NCBI GenBank assembly: GCA_022828135.1
Contig: JAJEJB010000031.1
Location: 93,813 to 157,812, forward strand
Origin: Acidimicrobiia bacterium
Lineage (GTDB): Bacteria; Actinomycetota; Acidimicrobiia; Acidimicrobiales; Aldehydirespiratoraceae
Direction: 5' to 3'
DNA: 64,000 nucleotides
The notes under the pieces are model-generated. The model did not search any database, was not told where the DNA came from, and saw only the letters and a program-made list of their open reading frames with translations. Position 1 is the stretch's first letter. Every line of letters starts with the position of its first letter. A program made the position numbers and the translations under genes. Shown here piece by piece: positions 9,087 to 28,628 of the stretch.

Positions 9087-9325
9087 TGCGACTCGCGATC
9101 GGCTCGGATGATGTCCACTATCAGCTGCGGGTCGAGGTCCGACTGGCTATGGGCGAGAGCCTCCACACGCTTGCGAGCGAGCAGCTCCTCCGCGCTGGCC
9201 AGGTCGGCCTGCCTGCACACCGCGTCCAGCATGTACTGCTGCAGCGACTGGCCCGCGGCGGCGGCGCGAACCCGGAGCTTGCGATGGACATCTTCGGGAA
9301 TGTGCTTGATCTGAATGGTGGCCAT
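9083..9325 (-). CDS. VapB/FitA-type antitoxin
   Basis: An 80-residue antitoxin with an N-terminal ribbon-helix-helix DNA-binding fold (MATIQIKHIPEDVHRKLRVRAAAAG) and a C-terminal toxin-neutralising tail. The open frame extends further upstream, but the ATG at 9325 begins exactly where ribbon-helix-helix proteins of this family start. It precedes and overlaps the PIN toxin. As in other pairs it probably represses its own promoter in the 97-base divergent gap before the permease gene. I could not identify a convincing operator there. Confidence 0.9.
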   Translation of the reverse strand: MATIQIKHIPEDVHRKLRVRAAAAGQSLQQYMLDAVCRQADLASAEELLARKRVEALAHSQSDLDPQLIVDIIRADRESH

Positions 9326-9422
9326 GAGGCAACAGTAGCGCCAAGACAACGCCAACAGCGCTAGATCAGAGCTGACCGCGGGAGCCATTCGGTACGCGAC
9401 GGTGCGACAATGAAGGGCGCCG

Positions 9423-11186
9423 ATGACATCACCCCGAACCGAACAAGCCATCCGCTACGAGCCGGACGAGCCCTGCCCCGCGCCGGTGTCGGTCGCGGTG
9501 GGGCTCCAGGGCGCCGTCCTCGGGCTGGCGCCGCTGGTGCTGATCGTGGCCGTGACCGCCCGAGCGGGTGGGCAGGACCAGAGCTACGTCGAGTGGGCCG
9601 TATTCGCCGCGCTGATCATCTCGGGCGCCTTGACTGCTCTGCAGGCCACCCGGTTCTGGCGGTTCGGCGCCGGCCACATCCTGATCATGGGCACCACGCC
9701 CAACTTCGTGGCCATCTCGGTCCTGGCCCTCAACGATGGCGGGCCGGCGCTGCTGGCGAGCCTGACCGTGGCCGCGTCGCTCTTCTACGTTGCGCTCGCG
9801 CTGTGGCTGCCACTGCTTCGCAGAGTCATCACACCGGTGGTGTCCGGCACGGTCCTCATGCTGATCGCGGTCACCATCCTGCCGGTGGCATTCGACCGCG
9901 TCCAGGAGGTGCCCGAGAACGCTCCCGGCGTCGCCGGACCAGCAATAATCCTTGTGACGCTGGCCGTCACAGTGGCGATGGCGCTGCGAGCCTCGGGGCC
10001 TTGGCGTCTGTGGTCACCGGTGATCGGAATCGCCGCTGGTTGCATCGTCGCGATCCCGCTCGGAGCCTATGACGCGGGCGGGGTGGCCGAGGCGCCCTGG
10101 GCCGGGCTCCCCCGCGCCGGCTTCCCCGGGATCGACCTGACCCCCGGCGTCGGCTTCTGGACACTCCTGCCCGCCTTCGTCGTGGTCACCCTCGTGGGAG
10201 GCGTCAAGAACATGGGCGACTGCGTGGCCGTGCAGCAGGCTTGCAGTCGCAGGCCGCGGGCCACTGACTTTCGGGTTGTGCAGGGATCGCTGAACACCAA
10301 CGGGCTCGGCATCTTCTTCTCCGGCCTCGCGGGCACGCCGCCTACCACCGTCTACTCGGCGACCAGCGTGTCACTCACCAGCCTCACCGGGGTCGCGTCC
10401 CGTCGCGTCGGGTTCGTCATCGGGGCGGCGTTGCTGGCGCTGGCGTTCCTTCCCAAGGTCACGGCCATCCTGCTCACCATCCCCAGCCCGGTGATGGGGG
10501 CCTATGTGCTGACTGCCATTGCGCTGATCTTCGTGGGAGGGATCCGGACCGTCGTGCAGGCCGGGCTCGACCGCCACAAGGCGCTGGTGACTGGAATCGC
10601 GTTCGCGATCGGCGCGGGGCTCGACCAGCAGACCATCATCACCGATGCATTGGGGGACACCTGGGGCAAGCTGCTCGACAACGGCCTGCTGGCCGGCGCG
10701 ATCGCGGCCGTGGCGATGACCGCGTTCCTGAACCTGACCAGCCCTCGGGGGCGTTGGCGGCTGGACGTCGAGCTGGACCCGGCCGCGCTGCCCGAAGTTC
10801 GAGAGTTCCTCCAGAGGGTGGCATCCACCGCGGGCTGGAACGACGCCTCGGCGCAACGGCTGGACGCCGCGGCCGAGGAGACGCTGATCAGCCTGCTGCC
10901 GCGCGGCGATGGACAAGCCGACAGCGGCCGATCCGGCCAGACCCCTCGCCTGATCATCCGGGCCCGTCCCGGGGGCTCCATGGTGGAACTCGAGTTCCTG
11001 GCCGTGTTCGACGACGAGAACCTCGAGGACCGGCTGGCGTATCTGAACGAGGAGGCCGAGGGTGCTGGAGGACCCGGCGAAGGCGAGATATCGCTGCGCC
11101 TGCTGCGGCACTACGCGTCCGCGGTGCACCACCAGCAGTTCCACGGACTGGACATCGTCACGGTGCAGGTCCGGGCCACGAGCTAG
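9423..11186 (+). CDS. NCS2 nucleobase permease with C-terminal GHKL (RsbW-like) domain
   Basis: A 587-residue fusion. Residues about 20-445 form a nucleobase:cation symporter-2 (xanthine/uracil permease) with about 12-14 membrane segments; GGVKNMGDCVAVQQA and SGLAGTPPTTVYSATSVSLT are family landmarks. Residues about 446-587 are soluble and resemble an RsbW/anti-sigma-type HATPase. PEVREFLQRVASTAG and RLDAAAEETLISLL correspond to the N-box helix, and SLRLLRHYASAVHH followed by the strand DIVTVQVR to the C-terminal part. The N-box Asn is replaced by Ser and the Gly-rich G boxes are poor, so ATP binding is doubtful. Typical NCS2 permeases end near residue 450. The tail may be a regulatory module. 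The gene is divergent from vapBC. Confidence 0.88.
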   Translation: MTSPRTEQAIRYEPDEPCPAPVSVAVGLQGAVLGLAPLVLIVAVTARAGGQDQSYVEWAVFAALIISGALTALQATRFWRFGAGHILIMGTTPNFVAISVLALNDGGPALLASLTVAASLFYVALALWLPLLRRVITPVVSGTVLMLIAVTILPVAFDRVQEVPENAPGVAGPAIILVTLAVTVAMALRASGPWRLWSPVIGIAAGCIVAIPLGAYDAGGVAEAPWAGLPRAGFPGIDLTPGVGFWTLLPAFVVVTLVGGVKNMGDCVAVQQACSRRPRATDFRVVQGSLNTNGLGIFFSGLAGTPPTTVYSATSVSLTSLTGVASRRVGFVIGAALLALAFLPKVTAILLTIPSPVMGAYVLTAIALIFVGGIRTVVQAGLDRHKALVTGIAFAIGAGLDQQTIITDALGDTWGKLLDNGLLAGAIAAVAMTAFLNLTSPRGRWRLDVELDPAALPEVREFLQRVASTAGWNDASAQRLDAAAEETLISLLPRGDGQADSGRSGQTPRLIIRARPGGSMVELEFLAVFDDENLEDRLAYLNEEAEGAGGPGEGEISLRLLRHYASAVHHQQFHGLDIVTVQVRATS

Positions 11187-11326
11187 CCCTTGGTGCTCGG
11201 ATGGACATGGCGGTAGGTTCGGGTCGCGATGGCCACCAGTGAAGGCACTCACGACCCGTGTCCTCGAACCGGCACACAGCCACATTCCCGGTGAGCGCCC
11301 CGGACCGCTGCGCGACCATTCCCACC

Positions 11327-12221
11327 ATGTCAGAAGCTGTCTGGGCCGTACCTGAGCCGCTGTCCGTCCACGAGGTCCGGATGGATGACGGTGCGGCTGT
11401 GACGCTGCGCCGCCATGGCAACCCGGACGGCACAAGGCTCGTCCTTTGCCACGGGAACGGCCTCTCGATCGACCTCTACTATCCGTTCTGGTCCTTGTTG
11501 ACCGACGAGTTCGACATCGTGGTCTACGACTTGAGGAGCCACGGCTGGAATGCGGTCAGTCCCCTGGCGAACCACACTGTGCCGACCTTCGCGGAGGACC
11601 ATGAGCGGATCCTCGACGCGATCGACCGCCGCTACGGCTCCAAGCCGCAGGTGGGCGTGTTCCACTCGGTCTCGTCATTCGCTCCGCTGCTGTCACCCAC
11701 GCAGGGCACCCGGTTCTCGGCCCTAGTCCTGTTCGATCCACCGCTGCGCAAACCGGGGGTGACGAGCAACGAGTTCGACGAGGCCGTCGAACGAACAGCC
11801 AAGATCGCGGGGCGACGCACACCGGTGTTCGAGACCAGGGAGGCCTTCATCGACCTGATGGGCTTCCTTCCGACTTTCAGGAATGCCGTGCCCGGTGTCA
11901 TCGACCTGCTGGCCGCAACCACCTTGCGCGAGGCCGCGGACGGCTCCGGCTTCGAACTGCGATGCCCGCGGGAGCACGAGGCCCAGATCATCGCCCATGC
12001 TCGGATCTTCGCAGTGCTGGTCGACTTCGAGGCTCTCGGGTGTCCCACAAAGGTGATCGGGGCCGATCCGACGCTGCCGTACTCGTACCTGCCGACGCTC
12101 GACCTGAGCGACATGATGACCGTGGACTACGACTTCCTCCCGGACGCAACGCACTTCCTCCAGTTGGAGCAGCCTGCAAAGTGCGTGGCGGCTATGCGCG
12201 ACTTCCTGGAGCCGGCCGGCC

Positions 12222-12229
<8 letters not shown>
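11327..12229 (+). CDS. Alpha/beta hydrolase
   Basis: The ATG at 11327 gives about 300 residues; the frame is open to 11258, so a longer start is possible. Alpha/beta-hydrolase marks are the oxyanion strand LVLCHGNGLSIDLYYPFW, strand DIVVYDLRSHGWN, the nucleophile elbow as VFHSVSSF (an unusual G-x-S-x-G variant with Phe and Ser in the Gly positions), Asp in VIGADPTLPYS and His in PDATHFLQLEQP. Its stop overlaps the TTG start of the polyketide synthase by 8 bases. It may therefore act as a thioesterase or tailoring esterase for the PKS product, which lacks its own TE domain. That role is inferred from context. Confidence 0.85.
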
Positions 12230-21863
<9,634 letters not shown>

Positions 21864-21928
21864 CGCGATATCGATGGCTCCCTAGGCTGCCGCGGTCTCC
21901 CAAGACGTAACAGAAAGGAACTCCTCCG

Positions 21929-22174
21929 ATGTCCTCCACCGAAGAACGCATTCGAGCGCTCGTTGACGCCAACCTGCAGATTGAGGGCAGGTCCGCGGGC
22001 CAGCCGATGAGACTGGATCTCAACATTATCGATGCGGGCGTCAGCTCCGCCGATGTTGTGGCGTTCTGGCGACTCGTATGCGAGGAGTTCGGCATCGACA
22101 TTCCGGCCGACGAGTTCGCCGGGCTGCTCACGCCAGGAGATCTGATCGCGTACCTCGACGCCCAGTCGGGCTGA
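21929..22174 (+). CDS. Free-standing acyl/peptidyl carrier protein
   Basis: An 81-residue acidic helical protein of the acyl carrier family. The phosphopantetheine attachment region reads IDAGVSSADVVAFW followed by EEFGIDIPADEF, matching the ACP helix II and III pattern. The modified serine is probably Ser40, with Ser instead of Asp before it (SSA for the usual DSL). It starts 65 bases after the PKS, preceded by an AAAGGA ribosome site. The last PKS module has a KS but no ACP, so this protein is the natural acceptor for that condensation. It is followed by the phosphopantetheinyl transferase in the same frame. Confidence 0.87.
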   Translation: MSSTEERIRALVDANLQIEGRSAGQPMRLDLNIIDAGVSSADVVAFWRLVCEEFGIDIPADEFAGLLTPGDLIAYLDAQSG

Positions 22175-22336
22175 TCCGGAGATCTTCAAGCCCCTTCCTG
22201 TCCCGGGAGTACCCTCGCGCCCATTCCTGCCGAGGCGCGAGAGCCAGAGACCTGGTGCAGCCTGCACCGGGCCATCGATGAGATACGGGTACTGCACGTA
22301 GACCTGCCGACCGACGGCGGGCGCGAGGCATGCGCC

Positions 22337-22939
22337 GTGTCGTGGCTGGACCGCGACGAGCAGCAGCGGCGGGACCGGTTCTTGTACGGCGGCGCCCGGC
22401 AGCGGTTCACGCTGTGCCGGGCCGCGCTGCGGTCGGTGCTGTGCCGGGAGCTCGATTGTCGCAATGAGCATCTCGCCTTCGAGGCCTCCGAGCACAACAA
22501 GCCGTCGGCCACCGTACGCGGCCGGCCGGCCCCGATCAGCTTCAACGTGAGCCACAGCGGTCGCCACGGCTTGATCGCGCTGGCACCCGGGGGACGGGTG
22601 GGCGTCGACGTCGAGGAACGGGTCCCCCATCCCAATCTCGACGAGCTGATCGCGGCGGTGATGGGCCCCAACGAGCGGAGCGAGCTAGCCGCGGCGCCCC
22701 GACCGCGCCGGCTTCACCTGTTCTTCAATCTGTGGACGATGAAAGAGGCGCTGAGCAAGGCCCACGGGATGGGCCTGTCGATGGACGTCGCCCGTTTCGA
22801 GATCCCGCAGGCCATGCGCGAAGGCTCGGCCAGCGGCTGCTTCCGGTTCGCGGACACGCCCGACGTCGCTTGGAGACTCCACAACATCAGCACGGAGGAG
22901 TTCGCGGCCGCGGTCGCCCATTCTCCAGACCGGCAATGA
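22337..22939 (+). CDS. Sfp-type 4'-phosphopantetheinyl transferase
   Basis: Transfers phosphopantetheine from CoA to the carrier serines of the PKS and the free ACP. Family motifs are HNKPSATVRGRPAPISFNVSH (quoted in part), GVDVEERV with the Mg-binding acidic residues, and FFNLWTMKEALSKAHGMGLS. The first ordinary start codon is the GTG at 22337, giving 200 residues. Homologous-looking sequence (IRVLHVDLPTDGGREACAVSWLD) continues upstream in frame, as far as the ACP stop, with no ATG/GTG/TTG. An ATT at 22223 or a CTG may be the real start. It is the last gene of the PKS group. Confidence 0.9.
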   Translation: MSWLDRDEQQRRDRFLYGGARQRFTLCRAALRSVLCRELDCRNEHLAFEASEHNKPSATVRGRPAPISFNVSHSGRHGLIALAPGGRVGVDVEERVPHPNLDELIAAVMGPNERSELAAAPRPRRLHLFFNLWTMKEALSKAHGMGLSMDVARFEIPQAMREGSASGCFRFADTPDVAWRLHNISTEEFAAAVAHSPDRQ

Positions 22940-22996
22940 CCGCACCGAGCCTGTCCCGCCTGCGCCCCCGGGCACGCCAGTAGCTACGTTTCGGCG

Positions 22997-24580
22997 ATGG
23001 TCGGCGAGTGGACGGTCACGCACGGAAGCGCCGAGGTCCCCGCGGAGATCCTGGCTGCGGCCGCGGCGTCCCAGGCCACGCTGGGCGACAAGCTTGCCGC
23101 GCTGCGCTCACTGAGCGAGTCGTTCCCCGACACTGTCGGTCCCGCGGCCGCCGATCGCTGGGTGTCCGATGCCGCTCCGGATTCCGACGGGGGCCGACCA
23201 CGGAGTGACGAGGCCGCAGGATCACCGCCAGAGTTCGGCTGTGAGGACCTGGCCGACCTCAGTGCGGCGGCGCTGCTGGAGGGCTACCGGACCGGCGCGT
23301 GCGACCCGGTCGAGGTGGTCGACGCCTGCCTGGCCCGGATCGACAGCGACGGCGCCGATATCGGAGCGGTCGTCGCCCTAGACGGCACCGCCCGGGACCA
23401 GGCGGCGCGCTCGGCCGGTCGCTGGCGAGAGGGCGACGCCGGGCCGCTGGAGGGCATCCCCGTCGGGGTGAAGGACATCATCAACACCCGGGGACTGCGC
23501 ACCGCGGCCGGATCGACGCTGTTCGCGGACCACGTACCGGCATCCGACGCCACCGTCGTGGCCCGGTTGCGGGACGCGGGAGCGGTGATCCTGGCCAAGA
23601 CCACCACCCCAGAGTTCGCCTTCGGCGACGAGACCGGCGACGGCGTGAGAAACCCGAGCGCACCCGGTCGATGGGCAGGAGGAAGCTCCTCCGGCTCTGC
23701 CGCGGGATTGACGGCCGGGCTCTTCCCGGTGGCCCTGGGCACGGACACCGGCGGCTCGATCCGGGTGCCCGCGTCGTACTGCGGTGTGAGCGGTATCAAG
23801 CCGACGTTCGGGCGGGTTCCCCGTGACGGCGTCTTCGGCGTGTCCTGGACACTGGACCACGTCGGCCCCATGGCCCGGACCGTCGAGGATCTGGGGCTGG
23901 TGCTGGGCGTTATCGCGGGCGGATGCGAAGCCGATCCGTACGCGTCGAGGTGCCCGGTGCCGGACTACGGCCGCCTGTCCGGGTCGATCTCCGGGACACG
24001 GGTCGGCGTGGTCGGGGGATGGCTGGCCGAGGGCTCCACCCCGGGGGTGACGGCGGCGCTGTCCGGTGCGCTGGCCGGGCTGGAGGAGCTGGGCTGCACC
24101 GTCGAGCCGGTCCCGTTCCAGTGTGCCGAGCTGGCCGGGATCGTCGCCTGGGTCATCACCGTCGTGGAGTTCGCGGCCCACCATGCCGGCAACCTGGATC
24201 GCATCGGCGAGTTCACCCCTTCCGCGGCCTGCCGGCTGGCGGCCGGAGCCCGGACCAGCGCCGCCGACTACCTGCGGGCGCTGCGAGCCCGAGCCCTGGT
24301 GCAGAGCGACCTCGACGCAGCCTTCGAGAAGGTCGATGTGCTGGTCACCGCGGCCACCCCGACCTCGGCACCCGATCCGGCCACCTTCTTCGACGACGGC
24401 GACCGGCTGTGGCTCGACAAGGTGGCCCGCAACTTCCTCCCGTTCAACGTCACCGGCCATCCCGCTCTGGTGGTGCCGGCCGGACTCGACGACGGGCGGC
24501 CGGCGGCCGTCCAGATAGTCGCCCCGCCCCACGCCGACGCCCTCTGCCTACAGGTGGGAGCAGCCCTGCAGACAGCATAG
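22997..24580 (+). CDS. Amidase-signature family amidohydrolase
   Basis: A 527-residue amidase. The Ser-cisSer-Lys triad is visible: Lys in GIPVGVKDIINT, the cis-Ser in the Gly/Ser-rich GGSSSGSAAG and the nucleophile in GTDTGGSIRVPAS. A first segment of about 75 residues (MVGEWTVTH to GGRPRSDEAAG) precedes the conserved fold. It looks helical, like the AtzG/AtzE-associated extensions. It hydrolyses an amide, possibly a ring-opened or carbamoyl compound. The start is ATG at 22997, 57 bases after the PPTase, and the gene runs ahead of the Rieske/E1/Mch operon. It could serve either neighbour. Confidence 0.92.
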   Translation: MVGEWTVTHGSAEVPAEILAAAAASQATLGDKLAALRSLSESFPDTVGPAAADRWVSDAAPDSDGGRPRSDEAAGSPPEFGCEDLADLSAAALLEGYRTGACDPVEVVDACLARIDSDGADIGAVVALDGTARDQAARSAGRWREGDAGPLEGIPVGVKDIINTRGLRTAAGSTLFADHVPASDATVVARLRDAGAVILAKTTTPEFAFGDETGDGVRNPSAPGRWAGGSSSGSAAGLTAGLFPVALGTDTGGSIRVPASYCGVSGIKPTFGRVPRDGVFGVSWTLDHVGPMARTVEDLGLVLGVIAGGCEADPYASRCPVPDYGRLSGSISGTRVGVVGGWLAEGSTPGVTAALSGALAGLEELGCTVEPVPFQCAELAGIVAWVITVVEFAAHHAGNLDRIGEFTPSAACRLAAGARTSAADYLRALRARALVQSDLDAAFEKVDVLVTAATPTSAPDPATFFDDGDRLWLDKVARNFLPFNVTGHPALVVPAGLDDGRPAAVQIVAPPHADALCLQVGAALQTA

Positions 24581-24699
24581 TAGTGGGGCGCTTCTCCCAC
24601 GGGCCGTCTGCCACGCCCGACATGAACCGGCCCGATCGGACCAACTAGGTTCGCGGTGCTGATGACTTCGCGCCCGCCCGCCACTGCAAGGAACGAGCC

Positions 24700-25869
24700 A
24701 TGACGGTGCTGACCGGCGACCTTCTGGACAGCTTCGACGACTCGGTCGGGCCGGTGGACGAGGCCCGGCTGCTGCCGCCCGTGCTGTACACATCGGCGGA
24801 GTTCTACGAGTTCGAGCGACAGGCCATCTTCCAGCGGGAGTGGCTGTGCGTGGGCCGGGTCGACCAGCTGAAGGAGCCGGGCGACTTCCGCTGCATCACC
24901 ATCGCGGGCGAGCCGCTGATAGCCGCCCGGGACTCCGGCGGTCAGCTCAGGGTCATGTCGGCCGTATGCCGCCACCGGGGGATGGTGATCGCGGAGGGCT
25001 CCGGCAACTGCCGCCGCTTCACCTGCCCGTACCACCATTGGAGCTACGGGCTCGACGGTGCGCTGCTCGGCACCCCGGCCATGGAGCGCGCCGTGGACTT
25101 CGACCACCGCGATCACAACCTGCCCGAGCTGAAGGTGGAGATCTGGCAGGGGTTCATCATGGCCAACTTCGATCAAGACGCCCGGCCCTTCGGACCGACC
25201 ATGACCAAGATCGACGACATGCTCACCAACTACGGGCTGGAATCGACCACCACACTGGAGGGCAAGACGATCGGTGACCTGCCGTGGAACTGGAAGGTCA
25301 TGATGGAGAACTTCAACGACCCCTACCACGCCAGCCGGCTGCACGGGCCGCTCCAGACCTTCGCTCCCAGCCACATGAACGACTTCCTGCCCTGGGACGA
25401 CACCGACGGCGCCATCGGCCGGGTCCAGCACTTCACCGACATCGACAGCTCGTTCAATCCCACCCAGCGATGCATCCTCCCGGTGTTCTCGAACCTCACC
25501 GAAGAACAGCGCAAACGGGGCGGCTTCGTGCTGATCCCGCCCACGCTGGCGCTGGCCATCGTCCCCGACGAGGTGGCCTACTTCATCATCAGCCCGCAGG
25601 ACGCCGGCCACATCACCATCCAGATCGGCTACTGCCTGGAGCCGTCGGCGCTGCAGGACCCCCTGTTCGACTACCTGTTCAAAGCGGCCGAGGACGGCGT
25701 CAACAACTTCAACGAGCAGGACATCTACGTGGACGCCATGACCCAGCAGGGCCTCAACTCGCATCTCGCGCCCCGCGGTCGCTACTCGTGGCAGGAGGAG
25801 ACCCTGGTCCAGTTCAACCGCTGGCTGGTGAGGCGCTACCGCGAGCACTGGCCCTCCAACGGCGCCTGA
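24700..25869 (+). CDS. Rieske non-heme iron oxygenase, alpha subunit (copy 3)
   Basis: A 389-residue oxygenase with Rieske ligands Cys90-x-His92 and Cys109-x-x-His112 and the catalytic iron motif NFNDPYHASRLH. It resembles single-component alpha3 oxygenases that demethylate or hydroxylate small substrates, and no beta subunit is near. It opens a tightly packed operon: the flavin reductase-like gene follows after 36 bases, then E1 alpha, E1 beta, lipoyl carrier, SDR and Mch. The reductase-like neighbour might supply electrons, but it is not of the usual ferredoxin-reductase type for Rieske oxygenases. Confidence 0.95.
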   Translation: MTVLTGDLLDSFDDSVGPVDEARLLPPVLYTSAEFYEFERQAIFQREWLCVGRVDQLKEPGDFRCITIAGEPLIAARDSGGQLRVMSAVCRHRGMVIAEGSGNCRRFTCPYHHWSYGLDGALLGTPAMERAVDFDHRDHNLPELKVEIWQGFIMANFDQDARPFGPTMTKIDDMLTNYGLESTTTLEGKTIGDLPWNWKVMMENFNDPYHASRLHGPLQTFAPSHMNDFLPWDDTDGAIGRVQHFTDIDSSFNPTQRCILPVFSNLTEEQRKRGGFVLIPPTLALAIVPDEVAYFIISPQDAGHITIQIGYCLEPSALQDPLFDYLFKAAEDGVNNFNEQDIYVDAMTQQGLNSHLAPRGRYSWQEETLVQFNRWLVRRYREHWPSNGA

Positions 25870-25905
25870 TCGGGCGCCCACCTGAGACCGGCCGGACCAA
25901 CAGCC

Positions 25906-26579
25906 GTGGACCCTGAGCGGACCGTCACCTTCGACCCGGCCGAGCACCCGCCGATGGAGCGGCAGTTCATGCTGTCGCAGTTGGTGGTGCCCCGGCCCAT
26001 CGCCATGGTCTCGACCCGCAGCCCCGACGGCGTCGCCAACATCGCGCCGATGAGCTACTACCTGCCGATCACCGGTGATCCGATGCTGCTCGGCATCACC
26101 ATGGGCCTCCGGGAGACCGGGCAGCTCAAGGACACCTACAACAACGCCATGGCCAGCGGCGACTTCGTGGTGAACGTCACCACCGAGGTCTTCCGGGACC
26201 GGATCGAGACGGTGGCCATGGAGGCGCCGAGCGACGTGGACGAGTACGAGCTGGCCGGCTGGACCCCGGTGCCGGCCACCAAGGTCACATCGCCGGCCAT
26301 CGGCGAGGCCCTGGCCCGCCTCGAGTGCGAGGTGCGCAAGGTGGTCGACCTCGGAACGCCGGGGAGGATCTTCAGCGAGGTCCACCTGGTGATCGCCGAG
26401 GTGGTGTGGGTGGCCTACGACTCCGCGGTCTGCGACCCCAGTGGCCGCATCGACCCGCTGCGGCTGGGGCCCATCGGCCGGCTCGGTTTGCGGACCTATC
26501 TCCGCACAGTGGACGATGGCGCCTACTACCTGCCCCGCACCCCGTGGTCGGAGTTCGTCGACAACCCCAAGGAGCCGTA

Positions 26580-26580
<1 letters not shown>
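25906..26580 (+). CDS. Flavin reductase-like FMN-binding split-barrel protein
   Basis: A 224-residue protein of the flavin reductase-like (FMN-binding split barrel) family. Landmarks are LVVPRPIAMVSTRSPDGVANIAPMSYY near residues 25-50, LGITMGLRETGQLKDTYNNAM and GDFVVNVTTEVFRDRIE. Such proteins bind FMN and reduce flavin or act as small-molecule reductases. The start is GTG at 25906. Its stop codon shares one base with the GTG start of the E1 alpha gene (TAGTG), so the two are translationally coupled. It may reduce the product of the Rieske oxygenase or supply reduced flavin. Confidence 0.88.
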
Positions 26581-27553
<973 letters not shown>

Positions 27554-27557
<4 letters not shown>

Positions 27558-28603
27558 CCGCCGCAGAGACAGCCGCGACCAAGCCGGCCCGCACCGCCCG
27601 CACGCCCCGCAAGCCCAGGGACAGGGTCCGCAAGGCCAGCTTCACCCAGGCCCTCAACAACGCCCTGGACCTGGCCATGGAGAGGCACGCCGAGATGTTC
27701 CTGATCGGCGAGGACATCGCCGAGATGGGCGGCGACTTCGGCGTGACCAAGGGGCTGCTGGCCAAGTACGGGCCCGAGCGGGTGCGGGACACGCCCCTGT
27801 CGGAGGCCGCCATCATCGGCACCTGCGCGGGCGCGGCCATGGTCGGCATGCGCCCGGTGGCCGAGATCATGTTCGCCGACTTCATCGCCGAGTGCTACGA
27901 CCAGGTCGTCAACAACGTGGCCAAGCTCCACTACATGTTCGACGGCCAGTTCAAGGCTCCGCTGGTGATCCGCACCGCCTGCGGGGGCGGTTTCGGCGGC
28001 GGGCCGCACCACTCCCAGAGCGTGGAGGGCTGGTTCCTGAACGTGCCCGGCATCGTGATCGTGGCGCCGTCGAACCCGGTCGAGGCCAAGGGCCTGCTGC
28101 TGGGGTCGATCGACAGCGACGATCCGGTGCTGTTCCTGGAGCACAAGGCGCTGTACCGGAGCCGGGCCGAGGTCCCGCCCGAGTACTACACCACCCCGCT
28201 GGGCAAGGCCTCGATCGCGCGCCAGGGCAGCGACGTGACGGTGGTGGCGGCCATGCGGATGGTGCCCATGGCGCTGGAGGCTGCCGCCAGAGCCGAGGCT
28301 GAGGGCGTCTCGGTCGAGGTGGTGGACCTGCGGACCATCCGGCCCTACGACGCGGCCACCGTGCTGGCCTCGGCATCCAAGACCGGCCGGGTGGTGGTGG
28401 CCAACGAGGCCCCCAGGATCGGCGGGCTGGGCGCGGAGTTGAGCGCCCGCATCAGCGAGGAGTGCTTCTCGGAGCTTCGGGGACCGGTGGTACGGGTCGA
28501 CGGCCTCGACACGCCGATCCCCTTCTCAGTGCCCCTCGAGGACATCGTGCTCCCCGGCACCGACGACATCGCCGCCGCCATCAAGACCGCCGCCCAGTAC
28601 TGA
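27554..28603 (+). CDS. 2-oxoacid dehydrogenase E1 component, beta subunit (PdhB/AcoB-like)
   Basis: 349 residues from the ATG at 27554, which overlaps the alpha stop as ATGA. An N-terminal basic stretch of about 25 residues (rich in Thr, Ala, Arg, Lys, Pro) precedes the conserved fold. Family marks are MFLIGEDIAEMGGDFG, the potassium/TPP region TPLSEAAIIGTCAGAAMVGMRPVAE, HSQSVEGWF and the C-terminal VEVVDLRTIRPYD. It forms the alpha2beta2 E1 heterotetramer with the previous gene. The lipoyl carrier gene follows after 25 bases with an AGGAGA ribosome site. Confidence 0.94.
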
Positions 28604-28628
28604 CGAGACGAAGCACGAGGAGAACTGA

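Noticed and set aside
9326-9422. Operator for VapB in the divergent gap
   Set aside because: Only an imperfect direct repeat (GCGCTGTTG and GCGCTACTGTTG) was found; too weak to call.
26325-26579. Longer N-terminus for the E1 alpha gene
   Set aside because: It would overlap the flavin reductase gene in another frame and adds sequence unlike the family; the GTG at 26580 fits the E1 alpha N-terminus.
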